Shown piece by piece: positions 51,506-61,885 of a DNA stretch of 64,000 bases. Under the pieces are notes generated by a model that saw nothing but the letters and a program-made list of their open reading frames with translations, searched no databases and had not been told where the DNA came from. Position 1 is the first letter of the stretch, and each line of letters starts with the position of its first letter. This stretch comes from Patiria pectinifera. Its lineage: Eukaryota; Echinodermata; Asteroidea; Valvatida; Asterinidae. The stretch is from the NCBI GenBank assembly GCA_029964075.1, contig CM057135.1, positions 6,185,001-6,249,000 of the forward strand, given 5' to 3'. The translations under genes and the position numbers were made by a program.

Positions 51506-52681
51506 ATGCCTGCCAAGCGAAAATCTCGCAGGTTACAGTCGTTGTATGATGATGATGACACCGACCTGCATTCAAGTCTACAGGCAGAGAGTGCAGAACT
51601 CCAAGAACTTAAAAAACAGTTCGAACTTTTCAAGCTTCGTTCAGTGGAGGCGGAGAAAGAGCTGAAACAACTCCGAGCAACTTCTGCACTACACAGCCCA
51701 TCAACGGCTGAGCAGACAGATGCCAATGTTTCAGCGAAATCAACCAAGGACTCACAGCCAGTGATGTCCGCTCCCAGTACTGCCCCTTCCAACGTTCCAC
51801 AAGCTGACGCCCCTGAACCAACAGCAGCAGAGCAAGCCGAGCCCCGTCCTCTCCGAACCCAGCCGAGTCATAAGCTGAATGTTCCTCTCCCTCGCCAAGG
51901 AGAATTTGACGGCACGAAGTCATGGGAAGGCTTCGTCCGACCTCTGATGGGTCTCGCCGAGGCTTGCGGCTGGTCTGAGGAAGAAAAGCGCTTCCGACTT
52001 GTCAGCAGTCTACGTGGAAAGGCGGCCAAGTACGTGTACCAGCAACTGGATCCCGAAGCAATCAAGTCGTCCGACACCCTGGTGAAGGAGCTTGGTAAAC
52101 GATTTGGCGAACGACAATTGCCAAATTACTACATCGCTCAGCTAGAAGCGAGGAGACATCAGCCGAAGGAGAAGCTGGCGGAGTTTGTAGCCGACATTCG
52201 CCGCCTCGTCTTTCGTGGCTACCCTACGGCAGATCCAGTTACCAGAGAGAGCATCGCCCTTCGCCATTTTCTGAAGGGCCTCCCCGACCAACAGATGGCA
52301 GTTTCCGTTGGCATGACGAATCCCAAGTCCCTTGAGGAGGCAACAACGGCGGTGGAAAACTTCCTGAGCCTCCGTGACACCACAAGCTCGGGAAAATCAC
52401 ATCGTGTGAACACCGTACAGGCAGCATCTGAGGCTGATCCCGGGTTCGTCAACCAAAAGCAGTTTAAACAGTTCCAAGATAACCTCGACCGACGGTTAAA
52501 CGGAATTGTCAAACTGATCAAAGATAAGCCCGCCAACAAGCAGAAATCCGCCAAGCCTGCTGAAGCCAAGAAACAGCAGATGGATGTTACTTGTTTCAAA
52601 TGTGGCAAGCCCGGCCACTTTGCAAACAAGTGCCCCGACTTAGCGGCCAAGGAGGTCGTCGTCATACAGACGGAAAACTAA
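51506..52681 (+). CDS. Gypsy-2 gag polyprotein
   Basis: This is an intact frame of 391 codons from the first ATG (51506), read in frame from further upstream without a better start. A basic N-terminus (MPAKRKSRRLQSL) leads into an acidic patch and a predicted coiled coil with Leu/Glu/Lys heptads (about residues 20-60). A Pro/Ala/Glu-rich linker follows. The capsid region (about 115-290) has FDGTKSWEGFVRPLMGLAE, LRGKAAKYVYQQL and LRHFLKGLPDQQMAVSV. The C-terminus is Lys-rich with a CCHC knuckle, CFKCGKPGHFANKC, and stops at 52679-52681. It forms particles and packages RNA. Pol overlaps it in the -1 frame. No frame damage is visible, in contrast to Gypsy-1. Confidence 0.88.
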   Translation: MPAKRKSRRLQSLYDDDDTDLHSSLQAESAELQELKKQFELFKLRSVEAEKELKQLRATSALHSPSTAEQTDANVSAKSTKDSQPVMSAPSTAPSNVPQADAPEPTAAEQAEPRPLRTQPSHKLNVPLPRQGEFDGTKSWEGFVRPLMGLAEACGWSEEEKRFRLVSSLRGKAAKYVYQQLDPEAIKSSDTLVKELGKRFGERQLPNYYIAQLEARRHQPKEKLAEFVADIRRLVFRGYPTADPVTRESIALRHFLKGLPDQQMAVSVGMTNPKSLEEATTAVENFLSLRDTTSSGKSHRVNTVQAASEADPGFVNQKQFKQFQDNLDRRLNGIVKLIKDKPANKQKSAKPAEAKKQQMDVTCFKCGKPGHFANKCPDLAAKEVVVIQTEN

Positions 52682-54815
52682 CGCGGACCGTGCCGTCCGG
52701 CCTGGCACCGGTCCGTCCCAATGAACAGAACACTATCCGAATGGGTAGACAGCAATTTCAAGGCATGTCTGCATTTTTGCGAGTGCAGATATGCGACCAA
52801 GACAGCGAACTTTTAGTCGACACCGGAGCGGCGGTGACCATCATTTCTTCAGCACTTTTCAGCCAGATCCCTGCTGAAAAACGCCCTGAACTCAAACCCC
52901 CGTGCAAAAGCACAAAACTAGAAACTGCAAACAAGGAACTCATTGACATTGAAGGTGTTGCCACAATCGACATGATTATTGGTGAACAGCACTTCCAATG
53001 GGATGCATTTGTCGCCCCCATCAGCGATGAAGGAATCCTTGGCTATGACTTTCTATACCATTATGATTGCATATTGGAGGCACGCAACGGCATACGAATT
53101 GCCGGTAACTGGGTTCAGTGGACAGTCCAAGGGGCCCCTCCCCGTGTAGTTAAGATCGCACTGAAGCAGAACACTACAATTCCAGCATGCAGCGAGTGGG
53201 TAGCAGAGGGCATAGCTGATCATCACAAACTGAGTTCCATGTATGCAGTCGTTGAACCTGCCAACCTTCGTCACAATGTTGTGGTTGGCAGTTCACTCAT
53301 TGATCCCCGCCGAGAAGACATCGGCATACCTGTCCGACTTGTGAACACATCACCCAAGAACATTGAACTTCAAGCAGGTACAACGCTTGGATATCTGCAT
53401 GAAGTTGATGCGGTTGAACTCATAGCCGAGCAGGAAAACTGTGAAACCGATCACCTCTATCGAGTAATGCGTGTGTGCAGAGAGCATGCCCGTCCAACGT
53501 CATACGCAGTCAACCCAGTCAGTCCCGCCGTCCCCGACACCCCAAATCCTTCTGACAAGTGGTCAGAAAACCTACAGAAACTGTACGAGAGGAGTTGTGA
53601 AAACCTGTCCCCACACCAGCAGAAAGCATTGTGTGAACCTTTGGCCAGACACGAGAACACTTTCGCCAAATCCGCGGAGGATTTGGGTAAAACGTCAATA
53701 GTGCAGCACACTATTGACACCGGCGACGCACGCCCCATACGACAGCCTCCCCGCCGTCCCCCCAAGGCATTTCAGGGCGAGGAGGAGAAAGTTCTCGAGA
53801 GCCAACTCAAGGCGGGTGTGATCCGCGAGTCAACATCCCCCTGGGCATCACCGATGGTTTTTGTCAGGAAAAAGGACGGCACAACTCGTCCGTGTGTCGA
53901 CTATCGTAAGCTGAACGATGTTACGCGCCGTGACGCGTATCCCCTACCCCGTGTTGATGACTGCCTAGATTGCCTGAGTGGGGCAAAAATCTTCAGCACC
54001 CTCGATCTGCAGTCGGGCTACTGGCAGATTGAAGTGAAGAAGGAAGACCGTCCCAAAACCGCGTTCGTAACCCGAAGTGGACTGTACGAGTACGTGACCA
54101 TGCCGTTTGGGTTATGCAACGCACCCAGTACCTTTGAGCGCTGTATGGAGCTAGTACTCAAAGGTTTGCAATGGCGAACACTGCTGATATACCTAGACGA
54201 TATCATCATCCTGTCATCAACATTTTCAGAGCATATTGAGCGTCTTGGTGAAGTCCTACGCCGACTAGGGAACGCTGGACTGAAGCTGAAACCGAGCAAG
54301 TGTGAACTTTTCCAGACGGAAGTTCTGTTCCTCGGTCACATCATCACACCAGATGGTGTCAAACCAGACCCTAGTAAAGTTTCTGCTGTGCAGAACTGGC
54401 CCACTCCCAAGAACATAACTGAATGTTCTTACTACCGTAGGTTCATAGCCCAATTCGCCACGATAGCCAGCCCCTTACATCGTCTGTTAGAGGCCGGACA
54501 GACGTTTAAGTGGACTCATGACTGTCAAGCGGCTTTTGAGAAATTAAAGGCCGCCCTCGCCGGCAACGAAGTCATGTCATACCCCAATGATGATGGGTTA
54601 GTCATCATTGATACCGATGCTTCAGATACAGGCATCGGTGCTACTCTATCGCAACTCCAGTGGTGTGATCGGACCCAGAGGGAGGAAGAACGGCCGATAG
54701 CATATGCTAGTCGGTCGATGACAAAGCCGCAGCGTCGCTACTGCACTACGAGGAGAGAACTCCTCGCAATCGTCACCTTCCTTCAGTACTTCCGACACTA
54801 CCTACTAGTAGGGGG
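52591..54815 (+). CDS. Gypsy-2 pol (protease, RT, partial RNase H), truncated
   Basis: This frame lies in -1 relative to gag and overlaps its last 91 bp. Protease: LLVDTGAAVTIISS (DTGA, 52819-52830) and LGYDFLYHYDCIL. RT: FVRKKDGTTRPCVDYRKLND, STLDLQSGYWQIEV (first Asp), MPFGLCNAPSTFERCM, YLDD at 54190-54201 and FLGHIITPDGVKPD. RNase H: IDTDASDTGIGATL and TTRRELLAIVTFLQYFRHYL. The frame is intact for about 740 codons, then ends at 54815 where LINE-A copy 2 begins, before the next RNase H Asp. The open frame runs 20 codons into LINE sequence to 54876. RNase H C-terminus, integrase and 3' LTR are absent from the window. Confidence 0.9.
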
Positions 54816-57250
54816 GCCAATGTGCAGATTTGGGTTCCCGTCGAAATTTCATGTTAATTTATGGCAACCATTATAAATGTAATCTTATAAGTCCTGAGAA
54901 CAAGAAAATTGATGTTGCCATTTTTTCCATTGACCTTTAGTGACCTTGACCCGAGGTCAAAGTTCATGGGTCATTTTCACCTAAAATTTGCCTTTCGGAA
55001 GGGTTTGCGAAGATTTTCGAGGCAAGTGAGCACATATTGTATTTGTTTGAGAGTTTCTCCATTATAATAAATGTTATTATTAATGTATTTATGGGCTTTC
55101 CTGAAGAAAACATGGAAAAATGTCACTTTTGCCCGAAAAGGGCCGGGTTGTTTTGACCATCTCACGCAGATTCCGCCCCCCCCCCCATGACCTCGGCCAT
55201 CGAGTGACGAAAAATTATGAAACTTGGTTCATGCATAGAACAACATAACATGAACAAACCCAAGAAATTTCATGACTATGGGTTAAAGGGTTTTGGAATT
55301 ACAGCTAATTAATTATTCATAAGCACGTATGGTAATTCAAATGTGTACACTACGTATATGGGGAAATGCAGTTTTGATGGAGGGTAGCGCCGAAAATATT
55401 TTGCTGCGCGGCAACCTGTGGTTCGAATTTTATGTTTTTGGTATCAAAAGATGTGCAAGACTCGAGGCTAAAAAGTGAGGACAGCTCAGGCCGTGAAAAT
55501 TTTTTAATTTTTCAAGAGTATCGCGGAAAAAGTTGAAAGAGGGAAAATCCGCCCACCACCTTTAGGGCCAAAATATGACCAATCCTTTAGTGCCTGGCAT
55601 CTAAATATGAAATGTTGTAAAGTGTCCTCTGCAGTACCACACTCACACAGGGTGTTTGTCGGTTGAGGAAAATCCCCACTTCTTTTGGTGCGAGCCACTC
55701 CAGATTGGAGGTGATTTAGGGATTGGAGGTGATTTAGGCACCTCCAGGTCTTCCATCCTGCATTGGATCCTGTAGGTAAGGCTTCTGCAGGCTTGATTGG
55801 CATCTCATGTAGTGGGGGAGACGCCATCAGCCTGGTCAACCCAGGAGGCACACACTTTGGTCTTAATAGCAGGGTTGATCGCTTTTAGGTGACTCAAAGT
55901 GTAGCACTGCTGTGACTGGTCAAGAGCATCGGTCAACGTCTTCACTTGGGGGACCGTTCCTTTGAAGACGTACTCTACTCTGCCTTTGAATACTACAAAG
56001 AAACGATGGTTCTTCAGTAGAACACCAATAAACTGGGTAAGGGTCAGGTCTGCCGTCATGTCCAGGATCTTCTGAAGGAGTCAGCAACGGATGACACTAT
56101 CAAAAGCAGCTGTAAGATCAACAAAGACAGCGCCGGTGATCTATTTTTTTTTGATGGAAGCAGTCCTTAATGTACTGAGTGAGGTTTAGAAGCTGTCCTG
56201 TTGTAGATTTGCCGGGACGGAAGCCTGCCTGCCTGTTCCTGTATCAGTTGTTTCTCAATGAAGAGGCAAGAAGGTTGAGGAGGAAATATTCCAGCAACTT
56301 GAATGTGTGACTTTGGGACGATAAGTTTTGACATGCATTGGGTCTTTCCCGGGTTTTAGGAGGGCGATGACCTTCAACTTTTTCCACACTTTAGGTATTG
56401 TTTGTGTGGCGAGGCAGGTGTTGATGAGCTGGAGTAACCAATTTGAGGTGTTTGGTCCAAGATGTTTCAGTTCTTTGGTGCAAATGTTATCCAGTTTGGT
56501 TGATTTCCTGTTCTTTATTTATGCCAGTCGCAAGTTTATTAGCAGAGGAGGATTTGATGAAGCCAATTAGGTCGATGGCAGGGTCTTTCTGGCGGAGCTA
56601 TACTTTCGGTCGCTTATTAGGAGAACGTGGCACTTTACCATTTAAATAGCAGTTGTTGTGGGCTATTTGGTTGGCGGTGATGTTACAATGCTGTTCACTT
56701 GGCTGAGCTTTTTTTTTTTTTATACTCCAGGCTTGGAGGCCATATTGGCTTCTTGACCATATTGGTGGTTACCACAAGGGTTTGCCACAAGCTATGAAGC
56801 TGATCTGATATGGCTGTTATTAATTCCTCCGCAGATGAGATGGTAGCGACAGCAAGAGAGTCGTTTTCATACATGCGTTTGTATTTCTTTTTTTTTTTTT
56901 TTATAATTCAGCACTACGGGATGCTAAGCCTGGGTTGTAATCAGTGCGGCAGCCCGTAGGGATGTTCTTGCACCACCACATCAACAAACCGGTGTCATAG
57001 TTATCAGGGGTTGGATCAATGTCAGCTAGGTGGCTAGGTGGCGGCTCATTGGCCGTGAAGCCTTCACAGTTGGCCTTACTAAGTTGAAACAGCGGTGGAA
57101 TGGAATTGTTGCGAAGAGACAGCAGCAGTCACTTCGATTCCAATAGGGCGATGTCGGGTCTTTGGAATGGGGTCAAGGACCATCTTGTTGCTAAGTGAGG
57201 CGATGTTGTGGCTCACAAGGGCTAGAGCAGGGTTGAAACTTTATCTCCAG
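54816..57250 (-). mobile_element. LINE-A copy 2, interrupting Gypsy-2 pol
   Basis: The 3' end (GGCCCCCC on the minus strand) abuts Gypsy-2 RNase H. 54816-56465 is the near-identical inverted copy of 1-1642, including the 3' UTR half-site cluster, the zinc-knuckle fragment (55851-55504) and the broken RT. Beyond 56465 it extends further 5' than copy 1. The minus strand there reads linker pieces such as LSKANCEGFTANEPPPSHL and IPTGCRTDYNPGL (about 56930-57090). A-tracts lie at 56709 and 56888 (T runs on plus). The 5' limit near 57250 is approximate. Gypsy-2 does not resume on the far side, so a deletion or rearrangement accompanied or followed the insertion. Confidence 0.8.
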
Positions 57251-57447
57251 CCTCCACTGTGGAAAAACTTCGACAGTTTCGCATTGTGCAGGCATGCAAC
57301 TGTAAACTCACCAAAAAAGAGGAAATTCCTAAATTCAGAAGACTTTGTACGGTGATTTTGAATTTTGAATGGCAGAAATGAGAATAAAAAAAGAGGAAAT
57401 CAGCTGATCCGAGGAAAAGTTGCATGCCTGATTGTGAATAAGGCTAT

Positions 57448-57640
57448 GCCAGGCACTAAAGGGTTGGTCATATTTTGGCCCTAAAAGGGGGGCAGATTTC
57501 CCCCCCCCCCTTTCAACTTTTTCCGCGATCTGTTGAAAAGTTATTTAATTCGCGGCCTGAGCTGTCCTGACTTTTTAGCCTCGAGTCTTGCACATCTTTT
57601 GATACCAAAAACATAAAATTCGAACCACAGGTTGCCGCGC
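57448..57640 (+). mobile_element. LINE-A fragment, copy 3a
   Basis: TGCCAGGCACTAAAGGGTTG through GGTTGCCGCGCAG matches about 850-1049 of copy 1, then stops and is followed at once by a second fragment. Nothing but the end of the C-terminal region and early 3' UTR is included. Confidence 0.75.
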
Positions 57641-58640
57641 AGTGGGGACGTCTCCCCCACTACACGAGATGCCAATCAAGCCTGCAGAAGCCATACCTAC
57701 AGGATCCAATGCAGGATGGAAGACCTGGAGGTGCTTAAATCACCTCCGCTCTGGAGTGGCTCGCACCAAAAGAAGTGGGGAATTTCCTCAACCGACAAAC
57801 ACCCTGTGTGAGTGTGGTACTGCAGAGGACACTTTACATTTTTACATTTCATATTCAGATGCCAGGCACTAAAGGGTTGGTCATATTTTGGCCCTAAAAG
57901 GGGGGGGGGGCGGATTTTCCCTCTTTCAACTTTTTCCGCGATACTCTTGAAAACTAAAAAAAATTCACGGCCTGAGCTGTCCTGACCTTTTAGCCTCGAG
58001 TCTTGCACATCTTTTGATACCAAAAACATAAAATTCGAACCACAGGTTGCCGCGCAGCAAAATATTTTCGGCGCTACCCTCCATCAAAACTGCATTTCCC
58101 CATATACGTAGTGTACACATTTGAATTACCATACGTGCTTATGAATAATTAATTAGCCGTAATTCCAAAACCCTTTGACCCATAGTCATGAAATTTTTTG
58201 GGTTTGTTTATGTTAAGTAGTTTTATGCATGTACCGAGTTTCATAATTTTTCGTCACTCGATGGCCGAGGTCATGGGGGGGGGGGGCGGAATCTGCGTGA
58301 GATGGTCAAAACAACCCGGCCCTTTTCGGGCAAAAGTGACATTTTCCCATGTTTTCTTCAGGAAAACCCATAAATACATTAATAATAACATTTAATATAA
58401 TGGAGAAACTCTCAACCAAATACAATATGTGCTCACTTGCCTCGAAAATCTTCGCAAACCCTTCCGAAAGGCAAATTTTAGGTGAAAATGACCCATGAAC
58501 TTTGACCTCAGGTCAAGGTCACTAAAGGTCAATGGAAAAAATGGCAACATCAATTTTCTTGTTCTCAGGACTCATAAGATTACATTTATAATGGTTGCCA
58601 TAAATTAACATGACATGCCAACGAAAGTACATTGGCCCCC
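57641..58640 (+). mobile_element. LINE-A fragment, copy 3b
   Basis: This begins at the zinc-knuckle region (GTCTCCCCCACTACACGAG, matching about 645 of copy 1) and runs to the GGCCCCCC 3' end near 58640. It is more diverged from copies 1 and 2 than they are from each other. In the CECGTAEDTL region an added TTTTACA segment shifts the frame. The half-site cluster is at 58502-58531. Confidence 0.75.
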
Positions 58641-59689
58641 CCCACTAAAATATAAAAAATATACTGCATTGTTTGCAGCTTTACAGTAATAATTCAGGCT
58701 TACATTATACGCGTGACGGGTGCAAAAAGAAATTTAAATCCAATTTAAAATAGACAAATTTATAATTTGCTTGAATAGAATACAAATTAAATCTTACTTT
58801 GTGATGTGACACAAAGCATTTTAGCATAGACCTACATGTCATCTTATACAGTTGCCCCTGTAGAAGACACAATCTCGAAGACCATAGAAGTCCGCAATGG
58901 CAGAGAACATGACAAATATATAAAATGCAATCTTGTGAATTCCTTTCAGATTTTAAACTCAGTCGCCCACTGGTATACATTGGTGTATACCCAGAAATAC
59001 GCTCAACGTAACCGATGGCAAAATGTAATGTTTACATGACAAACTTACAGTTTATAACACGACAAATGAGCGGAATCTGAGAAAATACATAATGTCGTTG
59101 TTACACATGCTTTTCCGTTTAAGGATTATTTGGACGTGCAATCAGCATATTTTACCGAAATATATTTCGTAGAGGTCGATAGTATACTGAATCACCCACG
59201 AGGTCTTAGAGTGATTTATGTAGTGTATGGTACAATATAGCTCCAAGCTCAGGGCGTAAATACGGGGCATGGGGTCAGGGGGATGGACCATTGAATCACC
59301 CCCGGGGTGATTCAATGGTCACCATCCCCTTTTTCGTGATGAGAAAAAAAATCAACGTATTTTTTAACATCCCAACAACAAAAATGTATTCAACAGCAAT
59401 GAAAGTGGTGTTTTGGAAAATTGGTCATCCCCGCCGCCGCCACCCCCCCCCAACACACACCCACGTTTGTTGATGGTGTAAATTCAGAATTTTCTTTTGT
59501 TTCTCTTTCATTTTGTTTTGTTTGAATACTAACTTTTTCTCTACAGCTCTCATTGATTTTGTACACGTTTAAATCGAGGTCGTCCTCGATATGGTTCCTG
59601 TCCTCGATTCACCAATGATGTTGCACGTGTGTTTTCTCGATTTACACCATAGAAAATCTGCTACACGGTACCCAGTGGATACTTGGGTA
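58641..59689. other. No gene recognised; one perfect palindrome
   Basis: This is AT-rich DNA with no coding domain. A perfect palindrome lies at 59286-59320 (listed separately) and a C-rich patch at 59428-59462. Confidence 0.45.
59286..59320. repeat. 35-nt near-perfect palindrome
   Basis: Two 17-nt arms, GACCATTGAATCACCCC and its exact reverse complement, are separated by a single C. A related GAATCACCC lies at 59190. The tight centre predicts a cruciform or a replication obstacle. Confidence 0.9.
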
Positions 59690-60985
59690 TAATAGGGAAC
59701 AAAAGACTGAATACGTCTCCACATGGCAATTTCTATAGATGAATACGTCTCCACATGATTATCACGAAATAGATATAGGCCTATTTTACCAAAGTATTTT
59801 GTGTGAGGGATATTAAGTACGAATTTCTGCCCAGGAAATTAATTTAGGTTGAAATAGGAGCATTTTGAAACGACACTTTCAAACTCAAAAACTTTAGAAC
59901 ACGAAAGCAAAGTGAGGATACAAACTCCATATCCAGTGAATTTGCCTGCAATCGGGGACCCCCTATTGTTCCTCTTTTGTTTGTACTACCAGCTTTTTAG
60001 GAAGACCTCCCATATGTTTTGTACACAAATCCAAATTGGGGACCTCTCAGGAATTGGGGACCCTATCGTCCTCTATTGAACAACGGACCCCTATTGAATG
60101 CAGAAACAAACTCGCCGGCGCAGATTTACGCCACTGTCGTGCTGTACACGTAGAGTTTGGACACAGACATACTTTAGTGTACAATGGTTCATGTGCCCAA
60201 CCACTAAAAAGTGTTTATTATGAGATATTTAGTGGAATAACCTCATCCAGAGGATAGACTATTAATATACCCAGACATGGATTGATTGATTTATGAAGTC
60301 ATAGCTCATTTGGTTAATTAGAAAGGTGGATCAGTTGCCTAAGTAATTTATACGACGGAACTCAGATTGCTTAGAATAGCAGCAAGCTGAGCATACCCTC
60401 CTTTATAGTCCAGTGGCTCAAGGACAAAAAATCACGACGTACACGCCGGATTAAAGCTCCAAATGTGGTACACTTACTGCATTGATCTCTGTAGAAGATA
60501 TTCTAGCGCCGGGGGGGGGGGGGGGGTGCACGGTTTTGGCGCCCCCCACCGTAAAGTAAGCGGATTTCAAGATAAAACTTACGAGATAATAATTCAAGGC
60601 ACAACACAAAGTCAGCAGCGAAAAAAAAAAAATCTTGATGAATACTAAAGTACGTTGCAGGCAGCTGCTTTGCAAAACTTACACATGCATTTCTTGATTT
60701 CAATGTACATGTATAAATAAACAGTACAGTTTCAGTTTTATTGAATAACAGATTTATATGATGTATCCTCGTGGAGACATTTCTTTGTTCTCGTGTCCGT
60801 AGTAAAGCTTTCGAGTTTGAAAGTGTAGTTTCAAACTTTGTTTTATTTTAACTATAATTAATTTCCTTGGCTGAAATTCGGTTTTTGAGTAAAATCCGTA
60901 CGTCTGTTTGGTGAAAACCTTGTGGAGACGTATTTATCTATAGAAATTGCCCTGTGGAGAGGCTTTTGTTCCCTATTGTGTGCAT
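59690..60985. mobile_element. Inverted-repeat (foldback-like) element
   Basis: Arms of about 220 bp (59690-59915 and 60770-60985) are inverted copies. They share ATAGGGAACAAAAG, GGCAATTTCTATAGAT, AATACGTCTCCACA and TTTCAAACTC. An internal duplication of the GTCTCCACATG segment lies in the left arm. The 850-bp centre has no coding domain but contains repeated GGGGACC-CTATTG motifs (59953-60090) and a G17-type run near 60510. No target duplication is evident, so the exact ends are approximate. Confidence 0.7.
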
Positions 60986-61885
60986 GTCTCCAGAGGGCAC
61001 GGTGTATCAGATCATGCTGCAAGGGACACCCACACAAACCATTGACACTTTCTACGCGGCTGTTGCACTTGTGTATTGCAACTAAGTTTAATCTGAAATT
61101 AACCATAATCAAGTAATATTGTAAATGTGTTTTCATGACACAACAAAACTATATGAGAAATTTAATTGCCAATTATTGTGATGTTGAACAGATATAATTA
61201 CAATATCAGGAATACACTACTGCAAAACTAGCAAGACGAATGTCGGACACTTCGCCCAATTTCCACTTCGCCCCATGTCACTTCGCCCCCTTACCACTTC
61301 GCCCCATCCCCACTTCGCCCAAGCCGAGCCGTTACATGTAAAAAAAGAATCTCATCTATTTTATTGACTTAAAAACAATTCCAAAGATTCACTTATTGCT
61401 GTAACGAAAATCATTGGCTGATATCTGCTTGGTGTCAGTCGAATGAGCATTTTTTGTTAAGCGCCGATTTTCTTTAAAAAAACCCCCACCTTTTATTAAA
61501 CGGAAATGCACACTGCATCCAAATTCCAAAATGTGAAAACTTTGCCAGCACAAATTTCCCAAAGCGGCAGCACTCTTGAGCTACTAGTTTTCTGCATGCT
61601 GCGAGAACAATAATCACATACAAGATTTCTGGCTACGCCACCGTCAGCTACCATTCAGACATCACAGGGGAGCTTCCTAGCAACAGTATTTCTAGGCAAC
61701 CAGCAGGTTGGAATGTGAAAATGGACACGGAGCCATGCAGCATGCACCTGTGGCTCAATATTGACAATCACTCCAGTTGCGTGTGAAGAACGTCATATTC
61801 ATGAAAGCAGACGGTCCGTGATGAAATCAACCAACTGGCTCATTTCATTGGCTGAGATACTATCATCACTGTTTATCATCTAAGA
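60986..61885. other. No gene recognised; contains a short minisatellite
   Basis: Apart from the minisatellite at 61246-61322, no repeat, RNA gene or coding domain is seen before the satellite resumes at 61886. Confidence 0.45.
61246..61322 (+). repeat. CACTTCGCCCC minisatellite
   Basis: Five imperfect units of 13-18 bp share CACTTCGCCC(C/A) with variable spacers (AATTTC, ATGT, CTTAC, ATCC). Confidence 0.85.
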
